Origin: Cupriavidus sp. 2SB
GTDB lineage: Bacteria > Pseudomonadota > Gammaproteobacteria > Burkholderiales > Burkholderiaceae
Direction: 5' to 3'
Assembly: GCF_005503625.1 (NCBI RefSeq)
Contig: NZ_SCMX01000006.1
Coordinates: 87,202 to 151,201, forward strand
DNA: 64,000 nucleotides
Shown here: in pieces, positions 10,208-19,519 of the stretch
Layout of the letters: each line of letters starts with the position of its first letter
Numbering within the stretch: the first letter of the stretch is position 1
Translations under genes and position numbers: made by a program
The notes under the pieces: model-generated
Told to the model about the DNA's origin: nothing
Seen by the model: only the letters and a program-made list of their open reading frames with translations
Databases searched by the model: none

Positions 10208-11803
10208 TTATTCATCGACTCCAAATATCTTAAAATTTTCTAACCCTTGAAAACTTACACGACGAGCAAAAAATTCCACATCTGTTTCCACCATGTTTCT
10301 TGCTATCGCGGCAATACGCTTACTGTCCTTCTCAGCCTTTGACATCGCATTATTCGTCACCCCGATCTCCCTCAGTATCAATGCGCGCGAACACCGAACT
10401 GGTGGAAGTCTGCTTTTAATTTCAAACACGACTTTATTAATCCTTTTAGCAAGGATCTCCCTTTCCTTAGAAAGCATAGAAATACGCTTCCTCTCTTTCC
10501 TTGAATCCATACTTCTTTTTAACTCAAACATCCAATTTTTATCATTTTCCCATAGCCAGCTACGTGCAGAAGATCCGCCATTTCTATTTATCTCTGTTAT
10601 GCTACTAGCACCTGCGTTGACTAGCGCCATAACCAAAGCTCTATGCTTATCCCGTCGGCACTCAAACTGCCGACGGCAGTATGTCGCTTCTAGTCCGTGT
10701 TGATATTTAATGTACCTACATACATCCCTGAGCTCCCACCCCCCAATCTCGGCAATCTTAACCTTCGAATAACCCTCATCGATGAGGATCCGGACATCAG
10801 ATATAACATACTGGTGATCCATTTCGAAGATTGCCGGTTTAATCGAGCGCTCCACAGCACCACAAATAATATCCATCTGCTGCGTTACATTGACGACTTC
10901 TTCTCCGCTCAATTTTTGCTTATCGCCCCCTTGCGCTCCAATTTTCTCAAGGAAGTAGTCAAACAAAATTAAGAAAATCGGATTAATAGTCTTTTTGTAA
11001 CTCGATTTTATCCACGCAACAATATGATTCATTCTGTACGACGATAGAGACAACTCACGGAGAGCTGGGGTAGGCAGTGACCCTCTGCAGAAATTGCGAT
11101 AATCCAATTCTAGTCGACCGACATTAAATTGCAGTTCGGTGTCCACGTAATCTGCTGCCCGTAAAGCACGCTGCAGCCGAATGCGTATTGCATCAGGATC
11201 CCGTGCTTCCGTTGCCATCCGTGCTCCCACCTGAGCAAACGCCCTCGCGCTTTCGCTTGCCAGCCTCTCCCTGGGGGGCGGCGGTGCGCCACCGGGTACT
11301 CGGCGGGTCAACACATTGCCACAATCAAAACACGCCGTCATGAATGGAATCTGATCTTGACAGACCAATACTCTCACGCCGAAAAGCTTCCATCGCTTCC
11401 ATTCGCATGGTTTGCAAGTTAGCGCCGGATGTTTGGATTCGCAAACCCAAAGTGGTAGGGAGAACCGCGAGAGAGCGGCTTCTTGTCCCGCTACCGCACG
11501 CGTGATTAAGTTTTCGCGTCGATCCGGGGGAAGCCCTAGACTAGCCAGCGCACAAAGCGTGTGCTTCTCGAGAAGTTCCTCCACCGTGTACATGCCCTGG
11601 GACATACATTCCAGCTGCGACAGTGGAATGGTCACGGTCGAAAAAGCTAGGTAGGATTGGTCCGCCCACGTCAACAAGCTAGAGGTGTTGTCGCCACCGC
11701 TCCATGATGTCCCGAGAAGCAAATCCGCAATACTTCCAGCCGTCGCGTTGGGCGGCAACTCGACGATGGGTACTGCAACTATCCTCTCAGATGCCGGTTT
11801 CAT
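10208..11803 (-). CDS. TnsD/TniQ-like target-selection protein 1
   Basis: A 531-residue protein starting MKPASERIVAVPIVELPPNA. It has the TnsD-type N-terminal block YTVEELLEKHTLCALASLG and a zinc-finger region with TCKPCEW (about residue 130) and TACFDCGNVL. TniQ proteins choose target DNA and recruit TnsC. The C-terminal half (about residues 230-531, 10.2-11.1 kb) is conspicuously AT-rich and Lys/Ile-rich. The N-terminal half has the higher GC of its neighbours and resembles TniQ 2. That suggests a recombinant gene with a swapped DNA-recognition half. Confidence 0.75.
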   Translation of the reverse strand: MKPASERIVAVPIVELPPNATAGSIADLLLGTSWSGGDNTSSLLTWADQSYLAFSTVTIPLSQLECMSQGMYTVEELLEKHTLCALASLGLPPDRRENLITRAVAGQEAALSRFSLPLWVCESKHPALTCKPCEWKRWKLFGVRVLVCQDQIPFMTACFDCGNVLTRRVPGGAPPPPRERLASESARAFAQVGARMATEARDPDAIRIRLQRALRAADYVDTELQFNVGRLELDYRNFCRGSLPTPALRELSLSSYRMNHIVAWIKSSYKKTINPIFLILFDYFLEKIGAQGGDKQKLSGEEVVNVTQQMDIICGAVERSIKPAIFEMDHQYVISDVRILIDEGYSKVKIAEIGGWELRDVCRYIKYQHGLEATYCRRQFECRRDKHRALVMALVNAGASSITEINRNGGSSARSWLWENDKNWMFELKRSMDSRKERKRISMLSKEREILAKRINKVVFEIKSRLPPVRCSRALILREIGVTNNAMSKAEKDSKRIAAIARNMVETDVEFFARRVSFQGLENFKIFGVDE

Positions 11804-11812
11804 AGGGCACCT

Positions 11813-12634
11813 TCACCCGCGCGTTTCCTGCAATTTTCCCATCTCCCGCGTGACCAACTTTATCGGCAAGTGCGGCTGAATCCGTTCGCGAAGGTCGACG
11901 TGCAGGTATCCCAAAACTATGGCTGCCACGACCCAGCGATACAGATCGTTCAAGCTAACTGGGTCCCCTGGCATGAGCCCGAATTTTTCCCGTAGCGCAT
12001 TGTCCTCACGAATAGCCAAGTGCAGGCGCTCAAGGCGGGTCTTCAGCGGCGTCTCCGATTTGCGCATGAGCCTTTGGGCTATCGTCTGCGCGGGGACTCG
12101 CATAAGCTCAACGTTACTGTGACGCACTGTTTCGTAAAGCCAAATCGCGTTCTTTTGTTCGGTGACGGAGAAGACCTCCAGATCGGCCTTCTCCATCGTG
12201 AAGCCGAGTTCAGCGAGCTTCGACGCCTTTTGTGCTGCGATGGTCCGAGTGAACAGCGCATGAAAATGACACTCACCCCTGGCGTTCTTGGCTTCCAGCG
12301 TCAGCACGCGGGGTATCGTTACATCTGGTCTCAGCGCCACTCTCGCGGCTTCCGTGAAGTAGATCGGCACGTAGCAACGTAGGTCGATGACATACGCGCA
12401 CGTCTTCAGAGGAAAATCGAGTTGCCGCAGCGTCTCAGCTTGGTAGCAAAGTCGACTACCCCCGCGAATGCTACGACTGGACCCATAGGTTGAATTGATG
12501 GACGGCTTGGGAGCGAAGGTGTTGTGCATATACCCTACACCCGTCGCATTGCCGAACCGATCTATGGGCGGCATGTCTAGGGTTGGTCCACGGACACAAG
12601 TAGCAGCCAACGTTTTTAGCGAGATTGGTGGCAT
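11813..12634 (-). CDS. tnsA: TnsA-like endonuclease
   Basis: A 273-residue protein starting MPPISLKTLAATC. I chose this ATG because GAGGAGG lies six bases upstream. Its fold markers fit TnsA: an early Glu in CYQAETLRQLDFPLKTC, then Asp in LRPDVTI, then the E-x-K pair in LTLEAKNARG. A typical stretch follows in which a helix (AAQKASKLAELGF) leads to VFSVTEQ. TnsA cuts the 5-prime ends of the transposon and so permits cut-and-paste movement. The C-terminal part (about residues 150-273) would correspond to the TnsC-interacting winged-helix region. The similarity is at motif level, with no database check. Confidence 0.62.
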   Translation of the reverse strand: MPPISLKTLAATCVRGPTLDMPPIDRFGNATGVGYMHNTFAPKPSINSTYGSSRSIRGGSRLCYQAETLRQLDFPLKTCAYVIDLRCYVPIYFTEAARVALRPDVTIPRVLTLEAKNARGECHFHALFTRTIAAQKASKLAELGFTMEKADLEVFSVTEQKNAIWLYETVRHSNVELMRVPAQTIAQRLMRKSETPLKTRLERLHLAIREDNALREKFGLMPGDPVSLNDLYRWVVAAIVLGYLHVDLRERIQPHLPIKLVTREMGKLQETRG

Positions 12635-12682
12635 CGCATCCTCCTCTGTGGATCGAGCGCCTGCCTGGCGCAACAGGTGACT

Positions 12683-14251
12683 TTAAATTGTCTTTCTCAC
12701 GCGAAACGCATCGTGAGACTCGACCACGCAACGCACAACGAGCTCAATGGCAGGTTGCGCTCTGGCTTTGCTCCATGCCTGCACGGTCAATCCCGTCTCA
12801 CGACGGATGGCCTCGAGCGAGGCACGTGTTGGCGGCATCCGCCGCCGAATCCTTCGTGCAGCAGTCCCAATGCGACGTGCCAAGAGCGTGTACTGCCCCG
12901 ACTCGGGCATGCTGTCGCAACGCGGCCGATGTGCTGCTCGATGCCGTTTTGCCGCCAGCGCGGTCGCGAACGACTGGATCCATGGCCCATCATTTGCATA
13001 AAGCCATTGAATCGCACTGTTTCCCCCCAGCTTGCGCAGCATCGACAAGCTGGCGTCAGGCCATCGTTCGCTCAGCTCCAACAATACCGCTCGCGCTTCA
13101 GTGAGATGGACATTGCGTTGCACCGCGCGATATTGGTCAGAAAGACCGCTCACTCGCACATAATCATGGACTGCGTCGTAGGTTGTCTGAAGGAGCCGGC
13201 TCATCTGTGTACGCGTACAGCCAACAGCAAGAAGGCGGGGAATATCGTCGAACGCATAGTGCCTTCTTGGATCAACCGGCAGAATTCGTGCCGATTCCAC
13301 TCGCGCATGCCAGACGCTCGCCTGCGATTCTGGGATACTCGGCTTCGCCTTCGTATTGCCCACCGGTACAGGAGGACTTACCCCATATGCGCCACCAATG
13401 TTGAGAAAGCAGTCCAGCAGCATGACGAAGACCGGGTGGATTGTCCTTGCTTCTGACCGCAGCCAACCTAGTATGTGGGCCATACGAAGCGGATACTGTG
13501 ATACCTCGCGTAGGCCGGGATGCGAGACGAAGCTCTGACAGAAGGTGTTGAAATCCTTCTGCAAGGGGCTGATTCGGTAATACGTTGTAGATGCATAGCC
13601 AGCCGCATTCAGAGCATCACTTAGCCTTGCACGCACCGCTTTTGGCGAAGCAGATTCCTTTGCCAACCTCTGCGCAATCTGTGCGAAAACGACGGCGTTG
13701 CCCTGAGCGGCTTGCCCATGTGGCCTCGGTGGCGCGGGCCCCGCAATCCGGCGACTAAGTAGGTTTCCACAGTCAGCACAGGCCGTATTGAAAGGGATCT
13801 GATTGCGACAATCCAGCGCCCTCACCCCATACTGCTGCCATCTCGCCCACTCACACGGCCCGCATGTCATTGTCGGCTTCTTGTCATCGTGTAACCAGTT
13901 TTGCAGCCGAGGTGGTGCGTAAGTAGTTGCGCTACCGTTCACTGCCCGCGATACGAGATTGGCGCGGTTGGCCTCCGACAATCCGAGTCCAGCCAGCGCA
14001 CACAACGTGTTGTTCTCGAGTAGACGAGCAACCGAATACATACCCTCAGAACGCAATTCGATCTGCGATAGTGGCAGCGTGACTGTAGCGAATGCCAGTG
14101 GCGAGCGATCAGCAAGAGAAAGCTCGTCCGAGGTATAGTCTCCGCCGCTCCAAGCACGCCCAACCAGCATGTCAGCGATACTGGCGGCAGTTGCGTGAGG
14201 AGGCAATTCCACGATCGGTACAGACAAGCGACTACTAACGTTGGCACTCAC
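12683..14251 (-). CDS. TnsD/TniQ-like target-selection protein 2
   Basis: With the GTG start at 14251 the protein is 522 residues; AGGAG at the end of the TnsC-like gene serves as ribosome-binding site, and the two genes do not overlap. An ATG at 14290 would overlap that gene by 35 bases. It parallels TniQ 1: VPIVELPPHATAASIADMLV, YSVARLLENNTLCALAGLGL, the zinc region TCGPCEWARW with TACADCGNLLSRR, and a long helical C-terminus. It is GC-rich throughout, unlike the AT-rich second half of TniQ 1. Two TniQ proteins could direct insertion to two kinds of target. Confidence 0.75.
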   Translation of the reverse strand: MSANVSSRLSVPIVELPPHATAASIADMLVGRAWSGGDYTSDELSLADRSPLAFATVTLPLSQIELRSEGMYSVARLLENNTLCALAGLGLSEANRANLVSRAVNGSATTYAPPRLQNWLHDDKKPTMTCGPCEWARWQQYGVRALDCRNQIPFNTACADCGNLLSRRIAGPAPPRPHGQAAQGNAVVFAQIAQRLAKESASPKAVRARLSDALNAAGYASTTYYRISPLQKDFNTFCQSFVSHPGLREVSQYPLRMAHILGWLRSEARTIHPVFVMLLDCFLNIGGAYGVSPPVPVGNTKAKPSIPESQASVWHARVESARILPVDPRRHYAFDDIPRLLAVGCTRTQMSRLLQTTYDAVHDYVRVSGLSDQYRAVQRNVHLTEARAVLLELSERWPDASLSMLRKLGGNSAIQWLYANDGPWIQSFATALAAKRHRAAHRPRCDSMPESGQYTLLARRIGTAARRIRRRMPPTRASLEAIRRETGLTVQAWSKARAQPAIELVVRCVVESHDAFRVRKTI

Positions 14252-14255
14252 GACG

Positions 14256-15497
14256 TCATCTCCTGCGAGCCAATGCGAGCGGTAGTGCATCGCGAAACTG
14301 GGCGAGCAGCGGCCTTGTTACTTGGCCTTTCTGGCACATCATCTCGAATGCTACGAGAGCACCGCTATACTCCTGCCTGATCGTGCTAGCTACATCGCCG
14401 ATGACCTTCTTGGGCTGCAATCCTTCTACATGGATACCCCGCGCTATCAGTCCCGCTGCAGCGTCAACAAGATCTCGACGCCCGTACAGGGAACCGATCA
14501 TTTCCGTTAGCGGATCCAGTAACGACTCGTCGAGTTCGAGCGTGTTGACTAGACACTTGGCCACATTGGCCGCGTCGTCCTGGTCGATGGGGCCAATTTC
14601 GATGACATTCGCGGGAAAAGCGCGCCGAAATTCGGCACTGCCTTCGCAGTCAGCAATGGCTCCCGATGCGACAAGCACCGGAACGATCCCCGCTAAGCGC
14701 AATGCATACGCGATCTTCCAAAGGTCCTCGCCCTTGCAATGGATATCGCCCCAATCATAGATCACCACCATAGCGACGCTCGACATCTGTAGGTGCCGTA
14801 TCACGTCCAGCGTTCCAAGGCGACCTCTTCCGCATTCGATTCCAAGTCTGGCTCGTACATCCAGTCCTCCGACCTGGTCCAACGCTTTCACAATCGCATC
14901 GAGAATCTCAGATTCTGCATTGCTTCGTGGCATCGCCACCGGCAACAGCGGAACCTGACGATAGATCAGCTTACGTACGTCCACAACATTCCCGGCATCG
15001 TCAACATCGGTCCACGAACCATGGGGAATGGGAGTTCCCAGGAATTTGCAGAGCGCCTTCACGCCCTTTTCGAACTGTACATACGTCGGCGCGCATATCG
15101 CGAGACTTGCGCAGATCGGCGAGGTCGGAACTATCACCTCACGACTAGCAGCGATGGCAGCCACTTTATGACACCAGTCGATGTACCGGCGCGTCATTGA
15201 ACCCGTGACGACGCGAACAAGCGTCAACATTTCGAATAGGACTTCAGCATCGAGCCTGGTGCAGGGGTAGTGAGTGTGGATTCGTTCAAGCAATCTTTCG
15301 TATGGGGACTGCCTGCTGTCCACCTCCTGCCGTGGCGTGGGCAAAGACTTGCCATACAGTTCATCTGCAAATTCAAGAACTGAAGTCGTTGGCTTCGGCA
15401 GTTCCCGCAGCAATTGGCCAGGTGCGGCACTAAGCATCATTTCGAGCTGCTGCAGATCCATCAACCGCCCATTTGGTCCTTTGACTTTCATCGGCAT
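14256..15497 (-). CDS. tnsC: TnsC-like AAA+ protein with degenerate Walker motifs
   Basis: A 413-residue protein starting MPMKVKGPNGRL. It follows the AAA+ layout of TnsC: a strand-loop-helix at LAICAPTYVQFEKGVKALCK, a sensor-like LLPVAMPRSNAESEILDAIV, a Walker B-position strand VAMVVIYDWGD, then AGIVPVLVASGAIADCE and FRRAF. The loop that should read GxxGxGKT/S reads APTYVQFEKG, and the DE of Walker B is replaced by DWGD. No other ATPase gene is in the element. The sequence is a long open frame with good codon structure, so the losses look fixed rather than recent decay. It may be a scaffold that no longer hydrolyses ATP. Confidence 0.68.
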   Translation of the reverse strand: MPMKVKGPNGRLMDLQQLEMMLSAAPGQLLRELPKPTTSVLEFADELYGKSLPTPRQEVDSRQSPYERLLERIHTHYPCTRLDAEVLFEMLTLVRVVTGSMTRRYIDWCHKVAAIAASREVIVPTSPICASLAICAPTYVQFEKGVKALCKFLGTPIPHGSWTDVDDAGNVVDVRKLIYRQVPLLPVAMPRSNAESEILDAIVKALDQVGGLDVRARLGIECGRGRLGTLDVIRHLQMSSVAMVVIYDWGDIHCKGEDLWKIAYALRLAGIVPVLVASGAIADCEGSAEFRRAFPANVIEIGPIDQDDAANVAKCLVNTLELDESLLDPLTEMIGSLYGRRDLVDAAAGLIARGIHVEGLQPKKVIGDVASTIRQEYSGALVAFEMMCQKGQVTRPLLAQFRDALPLALARRR

Positions 15498-16870
15498 CGC
15501 ATTCCCCAAATGGGTGCAAAATCTGCTACGTCTCGAAGGATTCTTTGCCCGGCAAATCGTACTGAGCATCGATACTCGATGCCGTCAGCGGAGGAAGCAC
15601 GAAGGATTCGCCTGTCGCGGGAAGCGAGACCCAAACCCGTACACACGAAGGAAAGAATGAACGATGATCCCGCACGCCTTCGCTGCAGCAGTACGCTGTT
15701 CTCAGGATTGCCTCCAGAGCCGAATGCCGGAATCAAAGCCTTCTGGGCAGGCTACGAGCAGCGCAGCGTCCAGCCAGCCGTGCCAGCTAGCGACGAATGC
15801 CGGAATTTTCTAGGTGTGCCTGACACCGCGATACCCTGACGCTGCGCAGCCCCGTGCTACTACGTCCGACCGATGAACTTTGCATTGTCTGGGAGAAAAT
15901 TGCATCGCGTCTGTAGGTGAACTCTTCGCGCATTGGGATCGCCAGGCGAGCACGGCTTGCGAACGCCATTCGAAGCGCCTTAAAGTTTCCTCTGCTTGAC
16001 GGTCCCGAATCCTGTCCAAATGCCAATCGACGTACCTTCGAAGGAACCGATTATCAAGGATATGGTGTAGCCCGCCGATTCCAATTTCGACGAGCTCTAA
16101 GAATTCCCAGCCTTGGACCTGCGACACGCAACTCCGCCGCCGGGCAGAGTGGTCGAAAATGGTATCGTGACGATGCACATCCCAGCTCATATGCAGGGCA
16201 TTTGGCGCAGGAGATACCTTGCCGATCAACGGCTTCCCGAGAGACCACGGCTCACCCGTCAGACCCATTAGCGACACAAAGGACCAAGATTGACGCCTTC
16301 CTCGGGGTTTCATGATGGCCTGCCGGAGCATTGTTGCAAGCTGGCTCGACTTTCCAGCATCGCTGATGTGGCGCCCGGCACCGCAAGTCGCAAGATTCGA
16401 GGGCAGCCCGTCTGAGTCGTAATGCCCGGATGGGCTCGTCCCAAAGCAGCGGTTCCAAAGCGCGAATTTTGCGAGCCACAGCCGTCGAACATGGCCAGCA
16501 AACTGGGAAGCATCTGGAGCGGATTCCCATCCTACGCCGGGGAAACGATCCTGCACCGCAGCAGTCAATTTTGAATGTGCTACTGGCGCGCCTACCAACC
16601 GAATGTGAGAAACCGTTGACGCATGCATGGCTCAACTCCTCCGAGGCTCGCCCCTTCCAGATGCGGTGGCAATTTGCCTGATTCGGACTGAACCATAGAG
16701 CACGTAAATTTTTTTTCAAGGGCCAACATCAACGGAGTACGACGTCACACATCAATAGCGCCCACCGACATCATCGCATTATGATTTTTCATTTAATATA
16801 ATTAACGCTATACGGTTTATATAACCTAGTAAGTTAACACGCAATATTCACTACGTTCTTCTTGTTAACT
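15498..16870 (-). pseudogene. Degraded coding DNA, possibly a TniQ-like relic
   Basis: No intact gene is supported. Overlapping minus-strand frames (15810-16628, 16054-16248, 16252-16719) each carry short protein-like segments, as expected for one gene broken by several frameshifts. Examples are GISCAKCPAYELG with PLCPAAELRV in one frame and DNRFLRRYVDWHLDRIRDRQ in another. Cys-x-x-Cys followed by another Cys beside the transposition genes hints at a TniQ, but I cannot align it convincingly. The last 180 bases before the integrase are AT-rich and hold no gene; an AT-rich promoter or transposon end could lie there. Confidence 0.3.
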
Positions 16871-18751
16871 TTAGAAGATACCAGTCCGCTCCAACTCCTG
16901 TGCTCGGCGCTCGGCCTCTGCGCGTACGTACACCGATGTGGTGGCGAGCGATGCGTGACCCAGCTGGCTCTGCACGACATCCAACGCGACGCCATGTGCG
17001 ACCGCATGGTTGCCAAAGGAATGGCGCAGCCAGTGCGCCGTAGCGCTAGCTAGACGCCGCGCCCCTTCGGGGTCATCGCTCTCCAACGCACGCGCTGCAT
17101 CCTCAAAGAAGCCCTTATAAATCGCGTGGACCTGTTCGACTGACAGGTTCCCCACTTTTCCATCGGCCTTCACGCGACCAATCAAAGGCGTTGCTGGATG
17201 CAGACGCCCAACGTCTTCTGCCAGACCGCGATTCTTCAGATATCGTGTCAGCTGCCACATGACCGTATGGGAGACATGAACCTCTCGTTCAATCGTTCCC
17301 TTTCCAATGAACACTAACGACCAGGTTCCACGGGGATTGTCGGGAAGGTCGTGATGCACAAGCTGGCCCACAGTGGCCCTAGCTTGCTCAGAGATACGCA
17401 GCCCTGTCGCGTACGCAAATCGCAGCATGAACTGAAGTCGCATGCTGCGCGGATCTTCTTCCGGCAGCTCTGCGGCATATCGTTGCAGGAACGCCCATTG
17501 CGACTTCGTAAAGCTTCGCGAGATCTGAATTCTCGTACCCGCCGCCTTTGGTTTCGGCAGCAAAGAGAATGGGTTGTAACGCAGATATTGCGCGTCGACT
17601 AGCCAGTGGCAAAGATTGCTCACCACCGTGTAGCTCTGGCGGATGCTGGTTGGTGACAGCGGACCAGCGAACGGTCTCCAGTCATACCGAAAGCGTGGCA
17701 CGCCGCGCGGGCCGACCCATCGCTCTGTCGGCTGTGGATCGGCAAGGAAGTCGAGGAATGCGGAGCAATCCTCTACGGTCAGGTCGGATAGCGCCTTTCC
17801 TCGTTCGAAGACAGCCCATAGCAGCAACCTCTCTGCATGACAGCGGTAGGTCTTCCATGTAGCGCTTCCCTCCGGACCATGCACACCCAGCCAAGCTCGT
17901 ATAGCACTCAAATCATTTTGAGCGTTTGTTCTCGCAGGCGTACCTGGCGGCGGCCGGTTTTGACCATCACGGCCGTCATATGCTGTCGGCAATTGAAGTG
18001 ACTCCAAGGGGGCGACCATGGCGGCAGCCGGCCGGAGGCTGGCGAGCATTTCACGAGATGCTGTACGGCGCGATGCCAGTGCCGCAGGCGGCATGTCGCC
18101 CAACGAAGACCCCGCATCAATGAGCCAGGCCGTCAACCGGCGCCCCGTGGTCGGTCCAATGCCATGTGCGAGGGTGTACCACCGCGGCCCGCGTAACACC
18201 ACTTGCTGCTTCAGGTCCTGTAGGGTTGGTAGCCCAGCTCGGGTAAGCCGGGCGGCGACCGCCGGCGAAAACCAGGCCGCAACGGAATCCTCGGGAGCTG
18301 GCGCCCTGGTCAGGTACGGCCGCACTAGGTCAAGCGCCGCCAGTTGTCGAGCACGCCGCTTTCGTTGGCCGTCTGAGTGCTCCCCAACGACGGCAAACAA
18401 CTCCTTCCACGTGCCTTCGTCGAGCACATCGCCAAGCCCATCGGCTGATTCCGCAGCTGATTCCGTACTGGCAAGCTCGGATTGCAGGCATCGCACACCA
18501 CGGAGCAGTTCCGCTTCTATCACCCGCAGTTCTGCGGTAGCCGCTCGCCGGTCTGCCCCGGTCTCCAGGTAGCGCGCGCCAAGGTCCGCCAAGTCCAAGC
18601 CTTCGACGACGCCTTTATAGAACGCAAAGTGCTGGGCGCCCAGATATCGCACAGGAGAAATCGGCGCCCCCGGGCCCCGACGACGCTTAGCCGGTGCTTG
18701 GAGAGTCTCCCCGTCGGCCGTCCCTTTTTCCTCTGGCTTTTTGTTCGCCAT
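16871..18751 (-). CDS. Tyrosine recombinase with DUF3701-type N-terminus
   Basis: A 626-residue site-specific integrase. The N-terminal third (from GPGAPISPVRYLGAQHFAFY) matches the extra domain of large proteobacterial plasmid and island integrases. A SAM-like core-binding region follows (DLSAIRAWLGVHG). The catalytic domain has Arg in YATGLRISEQAR, HWLRHSFG as the HxxR box, LGHASLATTS and the Tyr in VYVRAEAERR. All expected catalytic residues are visible. It is a separate unit from the Tn7-like genes and may have its own element extending to the right. No attachment site was found. Confidence 0.82.
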   Translation of the reverse strand: MANKKPEEKGTADGETLQAPAKRRRGPGAPISPVRYLGAQHFAFYKGVVEGLDLADLGARYLETGADRRAATAELRVIEAELLRGVRCLQSELASTESAAESADGLGDVLDEGTWKELFAVVGEHSDGQRKRRARQLAALDLVRPYLTRAPAPEDSVAAWFSPAVAARLTRAGLPTLQDLKQQVVLRGPRWYTLAHGIGPTTGRRLTAWLIDAGSSLGDMPPAALASRRTASREMLASLRPAAAMVAPLESLQLPTAYDGRDGQNRPPPGTPARTNAQNDLSAIRAWLGVHGPEGSATWKTYRCHAERLLLWAVFERGKALSDLTVEDCSAFLDFLADPQPTERWVGPRGVPRFRYDWRPFAGPLSPTSIRQSYTVVSNLCHWLVDAQYLRYNPFSLLPKPKAAGTRIQISRSFTKSQWAFLQRYAAELPEEDPRSMRLQFMLRFAYATGLRISEQARATVGQLVHHDLPDNPRGTWSLVFIGKGTIEREVHVSHTVMWQLTRYLKNRGLAEDVGRLHPATPLIGRVKADGKVGNLSVEQVHAIYKGFFEDAARALESDDPEGARRLASATAHWLRHSFGNHAVAHGVALDVVQSQLGHASLATTSVYVRAEAERRAQELERTGIF

Positions 18752-19519
18752 GGCGCGCCCTCCTTCGCATCAACGACATCGGGAGGCCCGCTGGGATTCG
18801 TACCACAATCGCCTATCCAGATATCCGTTGATATCTTGATAGGTGAATTTGCTCCGCAATACGAGCGGCATTTTTGAGCAGGAGTTGACGAAGGCGTCTG
18901 CGCGACATGCGGACGGCGGCAGCCCGTTGCAGGGCCCTCTTCCTTAGAGCGGCAACATCCTGCCGCTTAAGCAGAAAAGCCATCGTAAGCGCCGCATTTT
19001 TGAGCCTTACGGCAAACGATCAGCTTCGGAACACCAAGTCGCACGGAGGTATCGGCGGCCAACGACACTCCGAAGGTGAGAGATTTTTCCAGGCTCTCTC
19101 ACCTTTGAAGTCCTTGACAACGGAGTTCGCCTTGTCGTTGCTCGATTCAAATGAGGGAGAACGAAATGCCATCCAGGAACTCTGCGACAGCGCAGATCAC
19201 GGACGGTTAGCAAAGCCCCATTTTTCCAAGAAGGAGACAAGCGCGCCGCTAGCTGCCCGCACTGCAGAACGGTTGTTGGAACGACCTTGCACCGCCGAGA
19301 TGCCCCGTTCAGCGACAGGAAAGGTTTGGCGAAGAGCATCCTCGCCGCAGTTTGCGACGTTTGCGGGACGGTGTCGCGACACCCGCGCAATCCACGTCGG
19401 CCATCCTTGCGGCTCGCCGCTGAGAAGCCTGCACGACGCCCGGCTCTCGCTCCTCTGCCGACAAGAAAAACGAGCACCACAGAGGGCGCCCGTTAGGAGA
19501 GGTGTTTGCGACTATCCCA
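18752..19519. other. Non-coding stretch with a strong inverted repeat
   Basis: No gene is supported. GCCGCATTTTTGAGC and its near copy occur near 18866 and 18989 in the same orientation. The inverted repeat at 19073-19105 is listed separately. Codon structure in the open frames here is poor. Confidence 0.5.
19073..19105. repeat. 11-bp perfect inverted repeat
   Basis: AAGGTGAGAGA (19073-19083) and TCTCTCACCTT (19095-19105) flank an 11-base loop. No run of T follows on either strand, so it is not a standard terminator. It could be an element end or a recombinase site near the integrase. Confidence 0.45.

Larger units (their letters stand above)
6953..15569. mobile_element. Tn7-like transposon with TnsA, TnsB, TnsC-like and two TniQ-like genes
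   Basis: Five same-strand genes encode, in transcription order, a TnsC-like protein, a TniQ, a TnsA, a second TniQ and a TnsB. Short gaps or coupled starts link most of them. The limits given are approximate. The left one is placed just after the hpsR stop because spaced repeats begin there. I could not find matching repeats or a target duplication on the right, and the end may lie in the degraded DNA up to 16.87 kb. Gene order C-Q-A-Q-B differs from canonical tnsABCDE and from tniCABDE of Tn6022-type elements as I remember them. Confidence 0.72.
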
